DNA of 64,000 nt from Pseudomonas putida (GTDB taxonomy: Bacteria > Pseudomonadota > Gammaproteobacteria > Pseudomonadales > Pseudomonadaceae): positions 2,384,501-2,448,500 of the forward strand of contig CP163498.1 in assembly GCA_041071465.1 (NCBI GenBank), written 5' to 3'. The notes under the pieces are model-generated. The model did not search any database. It was not told the origin of the DNA and saw only the letters and a program-made list of their open reading frames with translations. The position numbers and the translations under genes were made by a program. How positions within the stretch are numbered: position 1 is the stretch's first letter; every line of letters starts with the position of its first letter. Positions 47,879 to 58,452 of this stretch are shown in pieces.

Positions 47879-47985
47879 AGGGCTGCTGCGCAGCCCATCG
47901 CGACACAAGGCCGCTCCTACATGCAGGTCGCGGTCCTTTGTAGGAGCGGCCTTGTGTCGCGATGGGCCGCAAAGCGGCCCTAAGA
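47879..47985. repeat. Inverted pair of REP-type palindromes between lsfA and ssuE
   Basis: Facing copies of the GGCTGCTGCGCAGCCC / GACACAAGGCCGCTCCTAC unit, ending GGGCCGCAAAGCGGCCC. Both flanking genes are on the plus strand, so here the pair sits between a terminator and a promoter. Confidence 0.82.
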
Positions 47986-47999
47986 TCTCAAACCCTACA

Positions 48000-48050
48000 A
48001 AGCACTTTATGGAATAAATAAATGAAAAAATATGATTTCTAGATATATAT
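48000..48050 (+). promoter_or_regulatory. AT-rich ssuE promoter
   Basis: The 50 bases before ssuE include TTTATGGAATAAATAAATG and ATATATATG, an abrupt AT-rich island. CysB-type activation of ssu genes is known in Pseudomonas; the exact site is inferred. Confidence 0.5.
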
Positions 48051-48096
48051 GCCAGCTGTTAATGTCTGCTCCAACAGAACACAAGGAAGCGCTGCA

Positions 48097-48690
48097 ATGC
48101 TGGTGGTATCAATCGGTGGTAGCCCAAGTTCCCGTTCACGCTCCGGCGTGCTGCTCGAGCGTTCGCGCCAGTGGCTGCAGAACCGTGGCGTTGAAGTGGT
48201 GACCTTCCAGGTGCGTGACTTCCCCGCCGAAGACTTGCTGCATGCCCGTTTCGACAGCCCGCAGGTGCAGCACTTCCAGCAACTGGTGGCCCAGGCCGAT
48301 GGCCTGATCGTTTCCACCCCGGTGTACAAGGCATCGTTCGCCGGGGCATTGAAGACACTGCTCGACCTGCTGCCCGAACGCGCATTGGCCCACAAGATCG
48401 TGTTGCCAATCGCCACCGGTGGCAGCATCGCCCACATGCTGGCGGTGGATTACGCATTGAAGCCGGTGCTGTCGGCACTCAAGGCGCAAGAGACCCTGCA
48501 AGGGATCTTCGCCGACGACAGCCAGGTTGCCTACGCAGAAGGCGCCCGGCCGGCACAGTTGGTACCCGCACTTGAAGAGCGCCTGCACGACTCGCTGGAA
48601 ACCTTCCACGTTGCCCTGGCCCGCCGGCCGCGCCCCGTGGCGCCTGGCGTACTGAACGAACGCTTGATCAGCGCTCGCTGGAGCATCTGA
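48097..48690 (+). CDS. ssuE: NADPH-dependent FMN reductase SsuE
   Basis: The 197-residue flavodoxin-like reductase supplies FMNH2 to SsuD. It begins [20 protein letters not shown], has the FMN phosphate loop GSPSSRSR, and reads [19 protein letters not shown], a family motif at the dimer contact. AAGGAA lies 8 bases before ATG 48097; the frame extends upstream without a ribosome site. It opens the ssuEADCBF operon. It could also serve the DszA-like monooxygenase elsewhere in the window, which has no reductase of its own nearby. Confidence 0.95.
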   Translation: MLVVSIGGSPSSRSRSGVLLERSRQWLQNRGVEVVTFQVRDFPAEDLLHARFDSPQVQHFQQLVAQADGLIVSTPVYKASFAGALKTLLDLLPERALAHKIVLPIATGGSIAHMLAVDYALKPVLSALKAQETLQGIFADDSQVAYAEGARPAQLVPALEERLHDSLETFHVALARRPRPVAPGVLNERLISARWSI

Positions 48691-48775
48691 ACGGCACTAC
48701 CCGCTACACCACCTTACTCGCCCGACAACGAGGCAAGCAGGTGCAACCCGAACCTCATTCGCACAGGAGAGCGCC

Positions 48776-49741
48776 ATGCGCACTGTCTTCTTGCGTCGCG
48801 GTCTGGTCGCCCTGTTTGCGGCGGCTGTGTCCTTCGGCGCCATTACTCAAGCCCAGGCCGAAAGCCTGCGTATCGGTTACCAGAAATACGGCACCTTGGT
48901 GCTGCTCAAGGCCAAGGGCACGCTGGAGAAGCGCCTGGCCGAGCAGGGCGTGCAGGTGCAGTGGACCGAATTCCCCGGTGGCCCGCAGCTCCTCGAAGGG
49001 CTCAACGTCGGGTCCATCGATTTCGGCGTAACAGGCGAAACCCCGCCCGTGTTCGCCCAAGCCGCTGGTGCCGATCTGCTCTACGTGGCCTACGAGCCGC
49101 CTGCGCCGCACAGCGAGGCGATTCTGGTGCCGAAGGGCTCGCCGATCCAGTCGGTGAAGGACCTCAAGGGCAAAAAAGTCGTTCTCAACAAAGGCTCCAA
49201 CGTGCACTACCTGTTGGTGCGCGCCCTGGAAGACGCCGGCCTCAAATACAGCGATATCCAGCCGGTCTACCTGCCCCCGGCCGATGCCCGCGCGGCGTTC
49301 GAGCGTGGCAGCGTCGATGCCTGGGTGATTTGGGACCCTTACCAGGCCGCCGCCGAACAACAGCTGCAAGCGCGCACCCTGCGTGACGGCAAGGGCCTGG
49401 TCGACAACCATCAGTTCTACCTGGCCACCCGCAACTACGCGACCCAGCACCCGGCAGTGATCAACACGGTGATCGAGGAAGTGCGCGCCGTGGGCGAGTG
49501 GTCCCAGGCCAACCCGCAGGAAGTGACCGACCAGGTCGCACCGCTGCTCGGCCTGCCCGCCGACATCACCCTGACCTCGGTCAAGCGTCAAGGCTATGGT
49601 GCCGCGCCACTGACGCCAGAGGTAGTGGCTGCGCAACAGAAGATCGCCGACACCTTCCAGGCGCTCAAGCTGATACCCAAGCCGCTGAGCATCAAGGACG
49701 TGATCTGGACACCCCCGGCCAAGGTCGCTAGCGCGCCTTGA
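48776..49741 (+). CDS. ssuA: Aliphatic sulfonate-binding protein SsuA
   Basis: The 321-residue periplasmic protein has a signal peptide (GLVALFAAAVSFGAITQAQA). The SsuA pattern follows: LRIGYQKYGTLVLLKAKGTL, DFGVTGETPPVFAQAAGADL, LKGKKVVLNKGSNVHYLLVR and DAWVIWDPYQAAAEQQL. It is 85 bases after ssuE in the same operon. Confidence 0.95.
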   Translation: MRTVFLRRGLVALFAAAVSFGAITQAQAESLRIGYQKYGTLVLLKAKGTLEKRLAEQGVQVQWTEFPGGPQLLEGLNVGSIDFGVTGETPPVFAQAAGADLLYVAYEPPAPHSEAILVPKGSPIQSVKDLKGKKVVLNKGSNVHYLLVRALEDAGLKYSDIQPVYLPPADARAAFERGSVDAWVIWDPYQAAAEQQLQARTLRDGKGLVDNHQFYLATRNYATQHPAVINTVIEEVRAVGEWSQANPQEVTDQVAPLLGLPADITLTSVKRQGYGAAPLTPEVVAAQQKIADTFQALKLIPKPLSIKDVIWTPPAKVASAP

Positions 49742-49801
49742 TTGTTTCGCCTGTGCCGGGGCGACGCTCCGGCTTGAGCCACCCTTGAGGAGACAACTCC
49801 A

Positions 49802-50950
49802 ATGAGCCTTAACATTTTCTGGTTCCTCCCAACCCACGGTGACGGCAAGTACCTGGGCACTTCCGACGGCGCTCGTGCGGTCGATCACGGTTACCTGCAG
49901 CAGATTGCGCAGGCCGCCGACCGCTTGGGCTTTGGTGGGGTGCTGATCCCTACCGGCCGTTCCTGCGAGGACTCCTGGCTGGTGGCAGCGTCGCTGATCC
50001 CGGTGACCCAGCGACTGAAGTTTCTCGTGGCCCTGCGCCCGGGCATCATTTCGCCGACCGTAGCGGCCCGCCAGGCGGCAACCCTGGATCGCCTGTCCAA
50101 TGGCCGTGCGCTGTTCAACCTGGTAACCGGTGGCGACCCTGACGAGTTGGCCGGTGACGGCCTGCATCTGAACCACCAGGAGCGCTACGAAGCCTCGGTC
50201 GAGTTCACCCGTATCTGGCGCAAGGTGCTGGAAGGCGAAAACGTCGATTACGACGGTAAACACATCCAGGTAAAGGGCGCCAAGCTGCTCTACCCACCGA
50301 TTCAGCAACCACGTCCGCCACTGTATTTCGGCGGTTCGTCCGAGGCCGCACAGGACCTGGCCGCCGAACAGGTCGAGCTGTACCTGACCTGGGGCGAGCC
50401 ACCGAGCGCCGTTGCTGAAAAAATCGCCCAAGTGCGTGAAAAAGCTGCTGCCCAAGGCCGCGAAGTGCGCTTCGGTATCCGCCTGCATGTGATCGTGCGG
50501 GAAACCAACGAAGAAGCCTGGGCTGCCGCCGACCGCCTGATCTCGCACCTGGACGATGACACCATCAGCCGCGCCCAGGCCTCGCTGGCGCGCTTCGACT
50601 CGGTGGGCCAGCAGCGCATGGCTGCCCTGCACGGCGGCAACCGCGACAACCTGGAAGTCAGCCCCAACCTGTGGGCGGGTGTCGGGCTGGTACGTGGTGG
50701 GGCGGGAACCGCGCTGGTAGGCGATGGCCCGACTGTGGCGGCGCGGGTCAAGGAATATGCCGAGCTGGGTATCGATACCTTCATCTTCTCCGGTTATCCA
50801 CATCTGGAAGAGTCGTACCGCGTGGCCGAACTGCTGTTCCCGCACCTGGATGTGCAGCGCCCGGAGCAACCAAAGACCGGTGGTTACGTGAGCCCGTTCG
50901 GCGAGATGGTGGCCAACGACATCCTGCCCAAGTCCGTATCGCAGAGCTGA
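49802..50950 (+). CDS. ssuD: Alkanesulfonate monooxygenase SsuD
   Basis: The 382-residue flavin-dependent monooxygenase of the luciferase fold cleaves alkanesulfonates with FMNH2 and O2 to aldehyde and sulfite. It starts [20 protein letters not shown] and keeps the cysteine of [34 protein letters not shown] and [14 protein letters not shown]. Length matches E. coli SsuD (381 aa). It acts with SsuE from the same operon. Confidence 0.97.
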   Translation: MSLNIFWFLPTHGDGKYLGTSDGARAVDHGYLQQIAQAADRLGFGGVLIPTGRSCEDSWLVAASLIPVTQRLKFLVALRPGIISPTVAARQAATLDRLSNGRALFNLVTGGDPDELAGDGLHLNHQERYEASVEFTRIWRKVLEGENVDYDGKHIQVKGAKLLYPPIQQPRPPLYFGGSSEAAQDLAAEQVELYLTWGEPPSAVAEKIAQVREKAAAQGREVRFGIRLHVIVRETNEEAWAAADRLISHLDDDTISRAQASLARFDSVGQQRMAALHGGNRDNLEVSPNLWAGVGLVRGGAGTALVGDGPTVAARVKEYAELGIDTFIFSGYPHLEESYRVAELLFPHLDVQRPEQPKTGGYVSPFGEMVANDILPKSVSQS

Positions 50951-50960
50951 GGGCTGGGCC

Positions 50961-51758
50961 ATGAGTCGTGCAACTTCCTCCAACCTGGCCCAGCGCCTGG
51001 CGCCCTGGGCGTTGCCGGTGCTGCTGTTGGCAGCCTGGCAGCTGGCGGTCAGTGCTGGCTGGCTGTCGACGCGCATTCTGCCGGCGCCCAGCGCAGTGGT
51101 CAGCGCCGGTGTCGAGCTGGTGCGCAGCGGCGAAATCTGGACCCACCTGGCCATCAGTGGCTGGCGTGCCGGGCTGGGCTTCGTCATCGGCGGCAGCATC
51201 GGCCTGGTGCTGGGCTTCATCACCGGCCTGTCGAACTGGGGCGAACGCCTGCTCGACAGCTCGGTGCAGATGATCCGCAACGTGCCGCACTTGGCGCTGA
51301 TCCCACTGGTGATCCTGTGGTTCGGTATCGACGAGTCGGCAAAGATCTTCCTGGTCGCGTTAGGCACGTTGTTCCCGATCTACCTGAACACCTACCACGG
51401 CATCCGCAACGTCGACCCGGCGCTGGTGGAAATGGCACGCAGCTACGGCTTGTCCGGCTTCGGCCTGTTCCGCCAGGTGATCCTGCCGGGGGCGCTGCCT
51501 TCGATCCTGGTGGGCGTGCGCTTCGCTCTGGGCTTCATGTGGCTGACGTTGATCGTTGCCGAAACCATCTCGGCCAACGCCGGTATCGGTTACCTGGCAA
51601 TGAACGCCCGTGAGTTCCTGCAGACCGACGTGGTGGTGCTGGCCATCGTTCTGTATGCCGTGCTCGGCAAGCTCGCCGACCTCGCCGCTCGTGGCCTGGA
51701 ACGCGTGTGGCTGCGTTGGCACCCAGCCTACCAAGTGGCCAAGAAGGAGGGCGCATGA
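50961..51758 (+). CDS. ssuC: Aliphatic sulfonate ABC permease SsuC
   Basis: The 265-residue permease has about six helices and the family motif [20 protein letters not shown]. Its EAA loop is [20 protein letters not shown]. It lies 10 bases after ssuD and overlaps ssuB by four bases (ATGA). It is the single-half counterpart of the fused AtsB in this window. Confidence 0.95.
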   Translation: MSRATSSNLAQRLAPWALPVLLLAAWQLAVSAGWLSTRILPAPSAVVSAGVELVRSGEIWTHLAISGWRAGLGFVIGGSIGLVLGFITGLSNWGERLLDSSVQMIRNVPHLALIPLVILWFGIDESAKIFLVALGTLFPIYLNTYHGIRNVDPALVEMARSYGLSGFGLFRQVILPGALPSILVGVRFALGFMWLTLIVAETISANAGIGYLAMNAREFLQTDVVVLAIVLYAVLGKLADLAARGLERVWLRWHPAYQVAKKEGA

Positions 51759-52567
51759 CCGTGCTCAAGGAACAGCCGCCACGCCTGTTGCGTGGCATCC
51801 CGCTGGCCTCCAATGGCCTGCGCAAAACCTTTGGCCAGCGCGAAGTGTTGAAGGGCATCGACCTGCACATTCCGGCCGGCCAGTTCGTGGCCATCGTCGG
51901 CCGCAGCGGCTGCGGCAAGAGCACCTTGCTGCGGCTGTTGGCCGGGCTCGACCAGCCCACAGCCGGCCAGTTGCTGGCCGGCGCTGCGCCGCTGGAAGAG
52001 GCTCGCGAAGAGACTCGCCTGATGTTCCAGGACGCACGCCTGCTGCCATGGAAGAAGGTAATCGACAACGTTGGCCTTGGCCTGTCTGGCGATTGGCGCC
52101 CGCGTGCGCTGGATGCATTGGAGGCGGTAGGCCTGGCCGACCGCGCCAATGAATGGCCGGCAGCCCTCTCGGGTGGCCAGAAGCAGCGCGTGGCGTTGGC
52201 CCGCGCCTTGATTCACCAGCCGCGCCTGCTGTTGCTGGATGAGCCGCTCGGCGCGCTGGATGCATTGACCCGTATCGAGATGCAGCAATTGATCGAACGC
52301 CTGTGGCGTCAGCATGGCTTCACCGTGCTGCTGGTCACCCACGACGTCAGTGAGGCGGTTGCCGTGGCTGACCGGGTGATCCTGATCGAGGACGGCGAAG
52401 TCGGGCTCGACCTCACCGTCGACCTGGCGCGGCCTCGGGCGCGTGGTTCACACCGCCTGGCGGCGCTGGAAAGCGAAGTGCTCAACCGTGTTCTGTCGGC
52501 CCCGGGCACTGCGCCCGAGCCGGATCCTGTAGCCCCTCTGCCCACGCAGTTGCGTTGGGCGCACTGA
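51755..52567 (+). CDS. ssuB: Aliphatic sulfonate ABC ATPase SsuB
   Basis: The 270-residue ATPase has Walker [10 protein letters not shown] (about 49-57), Q-loop [16 protein letters not shown], signature LSGGQKQR, Walker [13 protein letters not shown] and switch [10 protein letters not shown]. The start at 51755 is set by the ATGA overlap with ssuC. Confidence 0.95.
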   Translation: MTVLKEQPPRLLRGIPLASNGLRKTFGQREVLKGIDLHIPAGQFVAIVGRSGCGKSTLLRLLAGLDQPTAGQLLAGAAPLEEAREETRLMFQDARLLPWKKVIDNVGLGLSGDWRPRALDALEAVGLADRANEWPAALSGGQKQRVALARALIHQPRLLLLDEPLGALDALTRIEMQQLIERLWRQHGFTVLLVTHDVSEAVAVADRVILIEDGEVGLDLTVDLARPRARGSHRLAALESEVLNRVLSAPGTAPEPDPVAPLPTQLRWAH

Positions 52568-52611
52568 ATGACCCACTTACCAGACTGAAGCCATAGAGAA
52601 GGAATAACATC

Positions 52612-52827
52612 ATGACCATCAAAGCCATCAACGTCCGCAACCAGTTCAAAGGCACCGTGAAAGAAATCCTCGAAGGGCCAGTATTGTCGGAAATCGACGT
52701 GCAGACGGCCTCGGGTATCGTTACTTCGGTCATCACCACCCGCTCTGTAAAGGAGCTGGAGCTGCAGGTTGGCAGCGAAGTGATTGCCTTTGTGAAGTCG
52801 ACTGAAGTGTCCATTGCCAAGTTGTAA
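52612..52827 (+). CDS. ssuF: Molbindin-like (TOBE/Mop) protein SsuF
   Basis: The 71-residue protein is a single molybdopterin-binding (Mop/TOBE) domain: MTIKAINVRNQFKGTVKEIL, then VLSEIDVQTASGIVTSVITT, RSVKELELQVGSEVIAFVKS. In P. putida ssuF is needed for sulfonate and aromatic sulfonate use although its action is unknown; whether it binds molybdate or another oxyanion is open. It closes the ssu operon, 44 bases after ssuB. Confidence 0.92.
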   Translation: MTIKAINVRNQFKGTVKEILEGPVLSEIDVQTASGIVTSVITTRSVKELELQVGSEVIAFVKSTEVSIAKL

Positions 52828-52832
52828 GCATT

Positions 52833-52866
52833 CACCCCCAGGGCTGTTTTGCAGCTCTGGGGGTGA
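52833..52866 (+). terminator. Probable terminator between ssuF and the convergent giant gene
   Basis: CACCCCCAG and CTGGGGGTG form a 9-bp stem around a loop that can itself pair (GGCTG/CAGCT). There is no T run, so termination is only probable. Confidence 0.6.
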
Positions 52867-52873
52867 TGTGTTG

Positions 52874-55800
52874 TCAGCTGGCCGGCCGCAGGTTGCCGAA
52901 TAGCCTGTTGGCTTGTGCCTCGCTCATGCTGCCACGCCACGCGCCTTCCCCGATGTCGCGTTCACTGGCCAGTTTCAGGTGACCTGCTTCAAGCCGAGTG
53001 AAGCCTTGTGCCGGTTGCTGGCGGAAGTGAAAGTGCGCGTACCACAATGGCTGCTGGGTACCCAGGTCATTGATGCGGTACTCCTCCAGGTATTCGACAG
53101 GGTTGCCCTTGCGGTCCGTCTTCGGCTTCAGTGTGCGTGACCAAACGATTTCCACTTCATTCTGTTCAAGCAGGTCTTCCAGATAGCCCACGGTGGGTTT
53201 GCCGGTTGCTTTGGTCTGGGCCGTTCGTAGCTGGCGACCAAATGCTTGTACCTGCTGGGCGGTCGTTTCCAGCCTATGCGTCAGCGCGGTTTGCTCTGGG
53301 TTGAGCGTGCCACCTGCTTTCTGCCGAATCCTGTCGGCGATGAAACGCAGTTGCTGTGCATGGCCTTGAGCGATGTCCTCCAGGTCGACGGGCACTGCTT
53401 GAGGTGTCTGGTACTGGCGCAACCGGGTTTGTTGCCTCGGGATATCGTCCAGCCGGGCAGTAGCGGTTTCCACAAGGCTCGACATCGTCTCGGTGGGGGC
53501 CGCACGCTCGGGCGTGGATAACCGCCATTCTCCCGCCTCGTTCCTGGCATAAACCGTATGAGGTTGATCCGAGTTGGGGTGGTTGATGCGCATGCGTGTC
53601 TGCCCCCGTTCGACGTACTCGTTGCCGATAAGCGGCCCCTCGGCGGTTTCGAACAGGCGTGGACGGCTTGGACCGCTAGCGGGCTGTACCGCAGGGCGCT
53701 GCCGGTTTGCAGTGACGCTATTGAGACTATCCTCAATATCGCTGACAAGCTGGCGCATCAACTGGCGCAACGAGCGTGTTTCGTTGGTCGACAGCAAGTC
53801 CTGGAACGTGTCTTGCCATGCGGTTACATGGCCAATAAAGCGCGTATAGCGGTCTTGCACGCTGGCCAGGAAGGTGCGCTCCTGAGCTCGGCTAAGGCCG
53901 GCCTTTTGTAGTTGAAGATGGCTGAAAAGCGTGCTGCGCAAGGCTGCCCCCTGTTCGTTGAAGTGCGCCATGAATGCCGCCATTTGTGGGTGTTCAACGG
54001 CGTTTGCGGTGAACAGTGTCGACGACAGGATGGACGCTCGAACGAGCCGGGTATTGGCTGCATCGAGGGTCAGGCCCGTGCCTGTGACTTTTGCCAGGTA
54101 ATCGGTCAGTGCTTTGCCCTGCAATTGGTTGCACCTGGCATGATGACGAATGGCCAGGCGCTCCACCTCCTGCAGCGTTTCGATCATTTCCTGGTTCGCC
54201 CGCAGCGAGTCCTGCGTGACGCGCCTCACCACATGGGTGGGTACCGAGGGCAGTGGCAGGGCCTGGATGGCACTGGTTGCACGCATTGACTGTTGCGTGG
54301 CCAAGGTGAAGCGGTCGGCCACCAGATGCATATCGAGTACGCTCATCTCACTGATGTTGGCCTCGCACAGTGAGGTGAACCGGGTGTAGTCCGATCTGCT
54401 CAGCGTCGAGCGCTGCTCCTTGAGGCGAGCGAGGCTGCGCGCATTGAACTCGATGTTCTGCATCAACTCATCGCTCAGCTGCTGGCGTGCATTGGCGATT
54501 ACTGCCTGCTGAGCGTCGCTCAGTGCCCCCCCTTCGGCCACTACTCGCTTGGCCGAGTGGTAGGCCTCTTGTTTTGCGCGCATGCGTATCACGATGCGTT
54601 TCAGTTCGTCGTTGATGTCGTGTGCCAGCGCCATGCCGGTCAACTGCTGGGGTTGGCGGCGAAGCAGCACACGCCAGTAGGCAACACCATTCTCGTAAAG
54701 GGTGGTAAGTACGCCGCCGCCGCCCGCTAGGCCATTGTCGACCAGCAAGCCGCTCAGCCTGCCTGGTGTCCCCCAAACGCCCTGCTCACTCAGGCGCACG
54801 GGTTGCCGATAGGTACGAAGACCCTGTGGCTTGAGCCTCCAGGTGAAGTAAGCGGGGTCCCAGGTCACTGCATACCAGGCGTTGTTGCGGGAAATATAGC
54901 GTTGTCCTGTGGCCACATGCTCGAACACGCCAGCACCCTGCGGCAGTGTGGAACGCACCATTGGGCCAGCAGGCAATCCTGCTTCATAACCGGTGAACGG
55001 GCTAGGAGGCGCCTTGCGAGTACTGGTAATTGGCCGCAGCGGATCAAGGCGCTGGCGTCGCTGGGTAAGCAGACGCGCTGCAGTTGCAGGGTTGCGTTGG
55101 CTGGCTGCCAACGGCGCGAGCGTGAGGATGGCGTCGGTCAGCGATTGCAGCAGGCTGACCAGGTGTTGGATGCCTGTCTCCAGGTTGCCCTTGGCAAAAG
55201 CCGTGATCGCAGCATTCGCCGTGTGCCAGCCATCGTACAGCGCCAAGGCCGTGCCTGCGCCGGGCAACAGGCCAAGCACGAGCCTCAGCCCCAGGAAGAA
55301 GTAACGATCGAAAACGTCGGGCGCTGCAAGCACCATGTCGGCCTGGCTGCGCGACGTCGCGCGGTGGCTGCGGATGAGGTCGCCCATGTCCTGACGGCAC
55401 TCATGCGTGGGCAAGGTTTCCGAGCGCGACGCGCCCATCTCTATGAACACCCGGAAGCCCTGTTGCAGCGCAGTGTTGATGTAACTTTCATGATGGTCTG
55501 GGTTGCCGGACTGGGCCTGGGTTGCGAGGTAGCGGGCCATCTTCGGGTCCAGCGCCATGCGCTGTAACGCCTCGCACGCTGCGCTGGTGCTGGCATGCTG
55601 GCTAACGACACTGCCATTGGGCGCGCCAGGCATGTACAACAGCACTGGGCCATTGGCGTCTGTTATGACATGTATGGCCGACAACCCCACACTGTCGCTG
55701 GAGCCGTCTGCTGCGGTTCCTGGCCTAAGCACCAGGGACAGGTATTGAACCGTTCTGGCAGAAACAGCATTGACCTGTTCGCGGCAGAAGGTTTCCAGCA

Positions 55801-58366
55801 GTCGCTGCCCATCAGCATCGAGGCTGGCCGGTTTGCACAGTGCCAACAAGCGCAGCCGATACGCGTAGGGAGCACGAAGCGTTTCGTGGCGCCACTCAAC
55901 TTGCCAAGGGGTTTCTTGCTCGAAGCCCAGGTATGCATTGACGATGCGGTTTTCATAGCTGCCGGCGGCGTCTAGCCGGGTGATCAGCTCGGCAATGTAA
56001 GCGGGCGTGAGTGCTTGCTGCAGCGTCGGGTGGGTGGCCGGATCGAGCGTGATGATTGCATTATCCAGCAAGAGCCGTCGCTCATCGTCAAGCGCCACGA
56101 GGATGAAAGATTCAAGGCTGACATCACTGCGCGCCTCGCTGAACACTGGTACGTCGCGTGAACCTGCGCCGCCCGCTGCGGATTGGCCGGTCACTTCCTT
56201 TTTTACCGTGACACTGTTGGCAATGTTCAGGGTTATGTTCGGCATGGTCTGGAGGCCGAACTCATTGCACACGTGGTGTTCCAGCATGTGCCATGTGAAC
56301 TGCTGGCGCGATGGCAGGCTTACTTTCAGCAGTTCACCCGCGGCGCGGACGGCGTCTTGGTATGCGCTCACCTGGGCAATCAATTCGGTGAGCTCATCGG
56401 CACCAAGGTGCTGCAGTGGCATGAGAAGTGTCTGGACACGGCTGCTGCGGTTCAGCTCAGCGAACCGCTCCAAGGCGATGGCCCTGGCCTGGTTCTCACT
56501 CATGCACAGCCGCTGCCGGGCTTGCTCTCGTGATGTGTTCGCGGGTAGTGACTCGACGATGGTTTGCACGCAGTGCTGCATGAAGTGCGCGGGAATGGGC
56601 GTTTGATCGAGTGTGACTGCGGGCGCATTGGAGAGTGCCTCTAGCAGTTGCACCGCATCCGCTGCGTGCACCGAGTCCAGTATCGCGTCTGGCCAGGCGC
56701 CGCACAGCGTTGCCAGCAGGTGTCTGGTGAGCGTGGCTTCATCCTCGAAAGCCATCAGGCCACCCTGTTGACCGGGGCGGTATAGCAGCAGTGAATAGTC
56801 CAAGGTGTCGTCAGTGTCCCCGACGGCTGCGCGGAATGTCATGTAGCCAGATAGCGCCCAGCTACGATCACCGGTGCCCAGCATGAGGGTGCTGGCTTGC
56901 ACAGGGCGCTGGAGGCTTGGCCTGGGTCTGTCAACGAGCGCTTCCACCCAGCCCAGGTGGGTGGCTGAAAGCTCACCCATGGCGTGCTGCAAGCGTGCCT
57001 CCAGCAGCAAGCCCTGAGATAGTTCATGGCTGATTCGCGCTATGCGAGTCTGTTCCTCATGAGGCGCTTGCCAGTCATCGGCAGCGACTTGGTCGGGAAG
57101 CTCCAGCAGGAAGAGGTTCAGCGAATCCTGAAGCTTAACCAGCTGCTCCAGTTGCTCTCGCAGCCAGGTAACTTCCACCGAGGAGGGCTCTGTATCGTCT
57201 CCCAGATACTGCTCTAGCAGTGCTTCCTGGCGCTCGATGCGCTGCCGCCGCCAGCTTGTCGGCAGGTACTGCTCAAGGCTGTCAAAATGCAGCTCTTCGT
57301 TCGCCAGTGCGGCATCGGCAGCGATCAGGTCGTCAATGGTGTTGTCGGTCGTGGCGTCGAGGGAATCTGAAATGATCGAACCTCGCTGTGCTTCCCAATC
57401 CTGCAGGTCACTCCAATCCAGGGGCTGAGTTGCAGGCTCTTTGCTGGCCTTGAATAAAAAATGGTCGGAAATTGCCTGGATGCGCAGCAGGTGCTCATCC
57501 AATAACACGCTGAAGCCATCGTTCGCGATCGGTGAGACGATGACGTTTTCGTTCGAGCCCGTGGTGATCGAATACCTCGGATCTGACCAGAACCAGAAAT
57601 GGTTCTGATGCACCCAGTTGCGCAGGCTTTGCTGATTGTCGAACGTCAGTAGCGGGGTTTGCGCGCCCGGCCTGTACATCAGCCAGCGTGAACCTTTCGG
57701 CTGAGGTGCAATCAGCAATGCCGCCGTGCTGGTAAGGCTCGCGCCATTAGGAAGCTGGCAGTCCAGTTGAGCATATTGCAGGTCAGGCTGATGGCCTTGT
57801 TGCCAGTTATCGATGTCCAGTTTGCCGGTGCCAAACGCTATATCCAGGTTGCTCTTAAAGTGTTGGCGCAGCAGGTTGCTTGCATGTTTTTGGCGCGAGA
57901 GGGTTGTACCCGGCATCCGGCCGTTCCAGTAGTCATGGGTGGCTTGAAAGTGGGCTGCATTCACTACAGGGCCGAGTTCGCTGAGCCAGTCACTGCCAGC
58001 CCATTTCGTTTGCGCCTGTGAGTCGTCCAACCCCCATGTGGTCCACGTCGTATAGGCGGTGGCGAATAGTGGGCTGGCCAGCAGGCGTGCGGCAAAAGTC
58101 ATCAGGGTGACCTGGCTGTCGCCGTCTTGCAGCCCGCAGGTGTAGGGGTCGATGCCGAGGTGAGCGTGTAGCGTGGCTTGCAGTATTTGTTTCACGGTGG
58201 GGGCACCGTTCAACAGGTTGCGTAATGCAGTGGCGGCACGACGCTGCGCGGGTCTGGCTGCCTCCAGCATGTTGCCTCTGCCGGCTAGCTGGCGGTCGAA
58301 GGTGTCTGTGTCTGTCAGGGGTAATGCTTTGACGTAATCGGTTTGCGAACTGCTGGCTGTGGGCAT
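52874..58366 (-). CDS. Very large DUF6543/dermonecrotic-toxin-like protein (1,830 aa)
   Basis: The product has no signal peptide. Its head (about 1-260) reads HFQATHDYWNGRMPGTTLSR and then LMYRPGAQTPLLTFDNQQSL. Similar L-[LM]-Y-x-PG...F modules recur at about 525-550 (LLLYRPGQQGGLMAFEDEAT) and 905-935 (LLYMPGAPNGSV). This spacing is what I recall of the DUF6543 proteins of Pseudomonas, annotated as dermonecrotic-toxin-like. A hydrophobic hairpin (about 1020-1085, YFFLGLRLVLGLLPGAGTAL) may insert into membranes. Long helical regions follow, and the tail reads QPLWYAHFHFRQQPAQGFTR. The ATG 58366 is preferred to TTG 58372. Codon use is looser than in its neighbours. It follows tetR by 86 bases on the same strand. 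Secretion and target are unknown. Confidence 0.7.
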   Translation of the reverse strand: MPTASSSQTDYVKALPLTDTDTFDRQLAGRGNMLEAARPAQRRAATALRNLLNGAPTVKQILQATLHAHLGIDPYTCGLQDGDSQVTLMTFAARLLASPLFATAYTTWTTWGLDDSQAQTKWAGSDWLSELGPVVNAAHFQATHDYWNGRMPGTTLSRQKHASNLLRQHFKSNLDIAFGTGKLDIDNWQQGHQPDLQYAQLDCQLPNGASLTSTAALLIAPQPKGSRWLMYRPGAQTPLLTFDNQQSLRNWVHQNHFWFWSDPRYSITTGSNENVIVSPIANDGFSVLLDEHLLRIQAISDHFLFKASKEPATQPLDWSDLQDWEAQRGSIISDSLDATTDNTIDDLIAADAALANEELHFDSLEQYLPTSWRRQRIERQEALLEQYLGDDTEPSSVEVTWLREQLEQLVKLQDSLNLFLLELPDQVAADDWQAPHEEQTRIARISHELSQGLLLEARLQHAMGELSATHLGWVEALVDRPRPSLQRPVQASTLMLGTGDRSWALSGYMTFRAAVGDTDDTLDYSLLLYRPGQQGGLMAFEDEATLTRHLLATLCGAWPDAILDSVHAADAVQLLEALSNAPAVTLDQTPIPAHFMQHCVQTIVESLPANTSREQARQRLCMSENQARAIALERFAELNRSSRVQTLLMPLQHLGADELTELIAQVSAYQDAVRAAGELLKVSLPSRQQFTWHMLEHHVCNEFGLQTMPNITLNIANSVTVKKEVTGQSAAGGAGSRDVPVFSEARSDVSLESFILVALDDERRLLLDNAIITLDPATHPTLQQALTPAYIAELITRLDAAGSYENRIVNAYLGFEQETPWQVEWRHETLRAPYAYRLRLLALCKPASLDADGQRLLETFCREQVNAVSARTVQYLSLVLRPGTAADGSSDSVGLSAIHVITDANGPVLLYMPGAPNGSVVSQHASTSAACEALQRMALDPKMARYLATQAQSGNPDHHESYINTALQQGFRVFIEMGASRSETLPTHECRQDMGDLIRSHRATSRSQADMVLAAPDVFDRYFFLGLRLVLGLLPGAGTALALYDGWHTANAAITAFAKGNLETGIQHLVSLLQSLTDAILTLAPLAASQRNPATAARLLTQRRQRLDPLRPITSTRKAPPSPFTGYEAGLPAGPMVRSTLPQGAGVFEHVATGQRYISRNNAWYAVTWDPAYFTWRLKPQGLRTYRQPVRLSEQGVWGTPGRLSGLLVDNGLAGGGGVLTTLYENGVAYWRVLLRRQPQQLTGMALAHDINDELKRIVIRMRAKQEAYHSAKRVVAEGGALSDAQQAVIANARQQLSDELMQNIEFNARSLARLKEQRSTLSRSDYTRFTSLCEANISEMSVLDMHLVADRFTLATQQSMRATSAIQALPLPSVPTHVVRRVTQDSLRANQEMIETLQEVERLAIRHHARCNQLQGKALTDYLAKVTGTGLTLDAANTRLVRASILSSTLFTANAVEHPQMAAFMAHFNEQGAALRSTLFSHLQLQKAGLSRAQERTFLASVQDRYTRFIGHVTAWQDTFQDLLSTNETRSLRQLMRQLVSDIEDSLNSVTANRQRPAVQPASGPSRPRLFETAEGPLIGNEYVERGQTRMRINHPNSDQPHTVYARNEAGEWRLSTPERAAPTETMSSLVETATARLDDIPRQQTRLRQYQTPQAVPVDLEDIAQGHAQQLRFIADRIRQKAGGTLNPEQTALTHRLETTAQQVQAFGRQLRTAQTKATGKPTVGYLEDLLEQNEVEIVWSRTLKPKTDRKGNPVEYLEEYRINDLGTQQPLWYAHFHFRQQPAQGFTRLEAGHLKLASERDIGEGAWRGSMSEAQANRLFGNLRPAS

Positions 58367-58452
58367 GAGCAATGGTCTCTTTGAGGGGGGCGCGCTAGCG
58401 CAAGCCTCATTGAAACGATCACTTGGTTTTGCTGGGTGGTAGATGTTTAGGG

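Noticed and set aside
48755..51367. An 870-codon minus-strand frame across ssuA, ssuD and ssuC
   Set aside because: It covers three convincing plus-strand genes with canonical motifs and has no ribosome site or recognisable domain.
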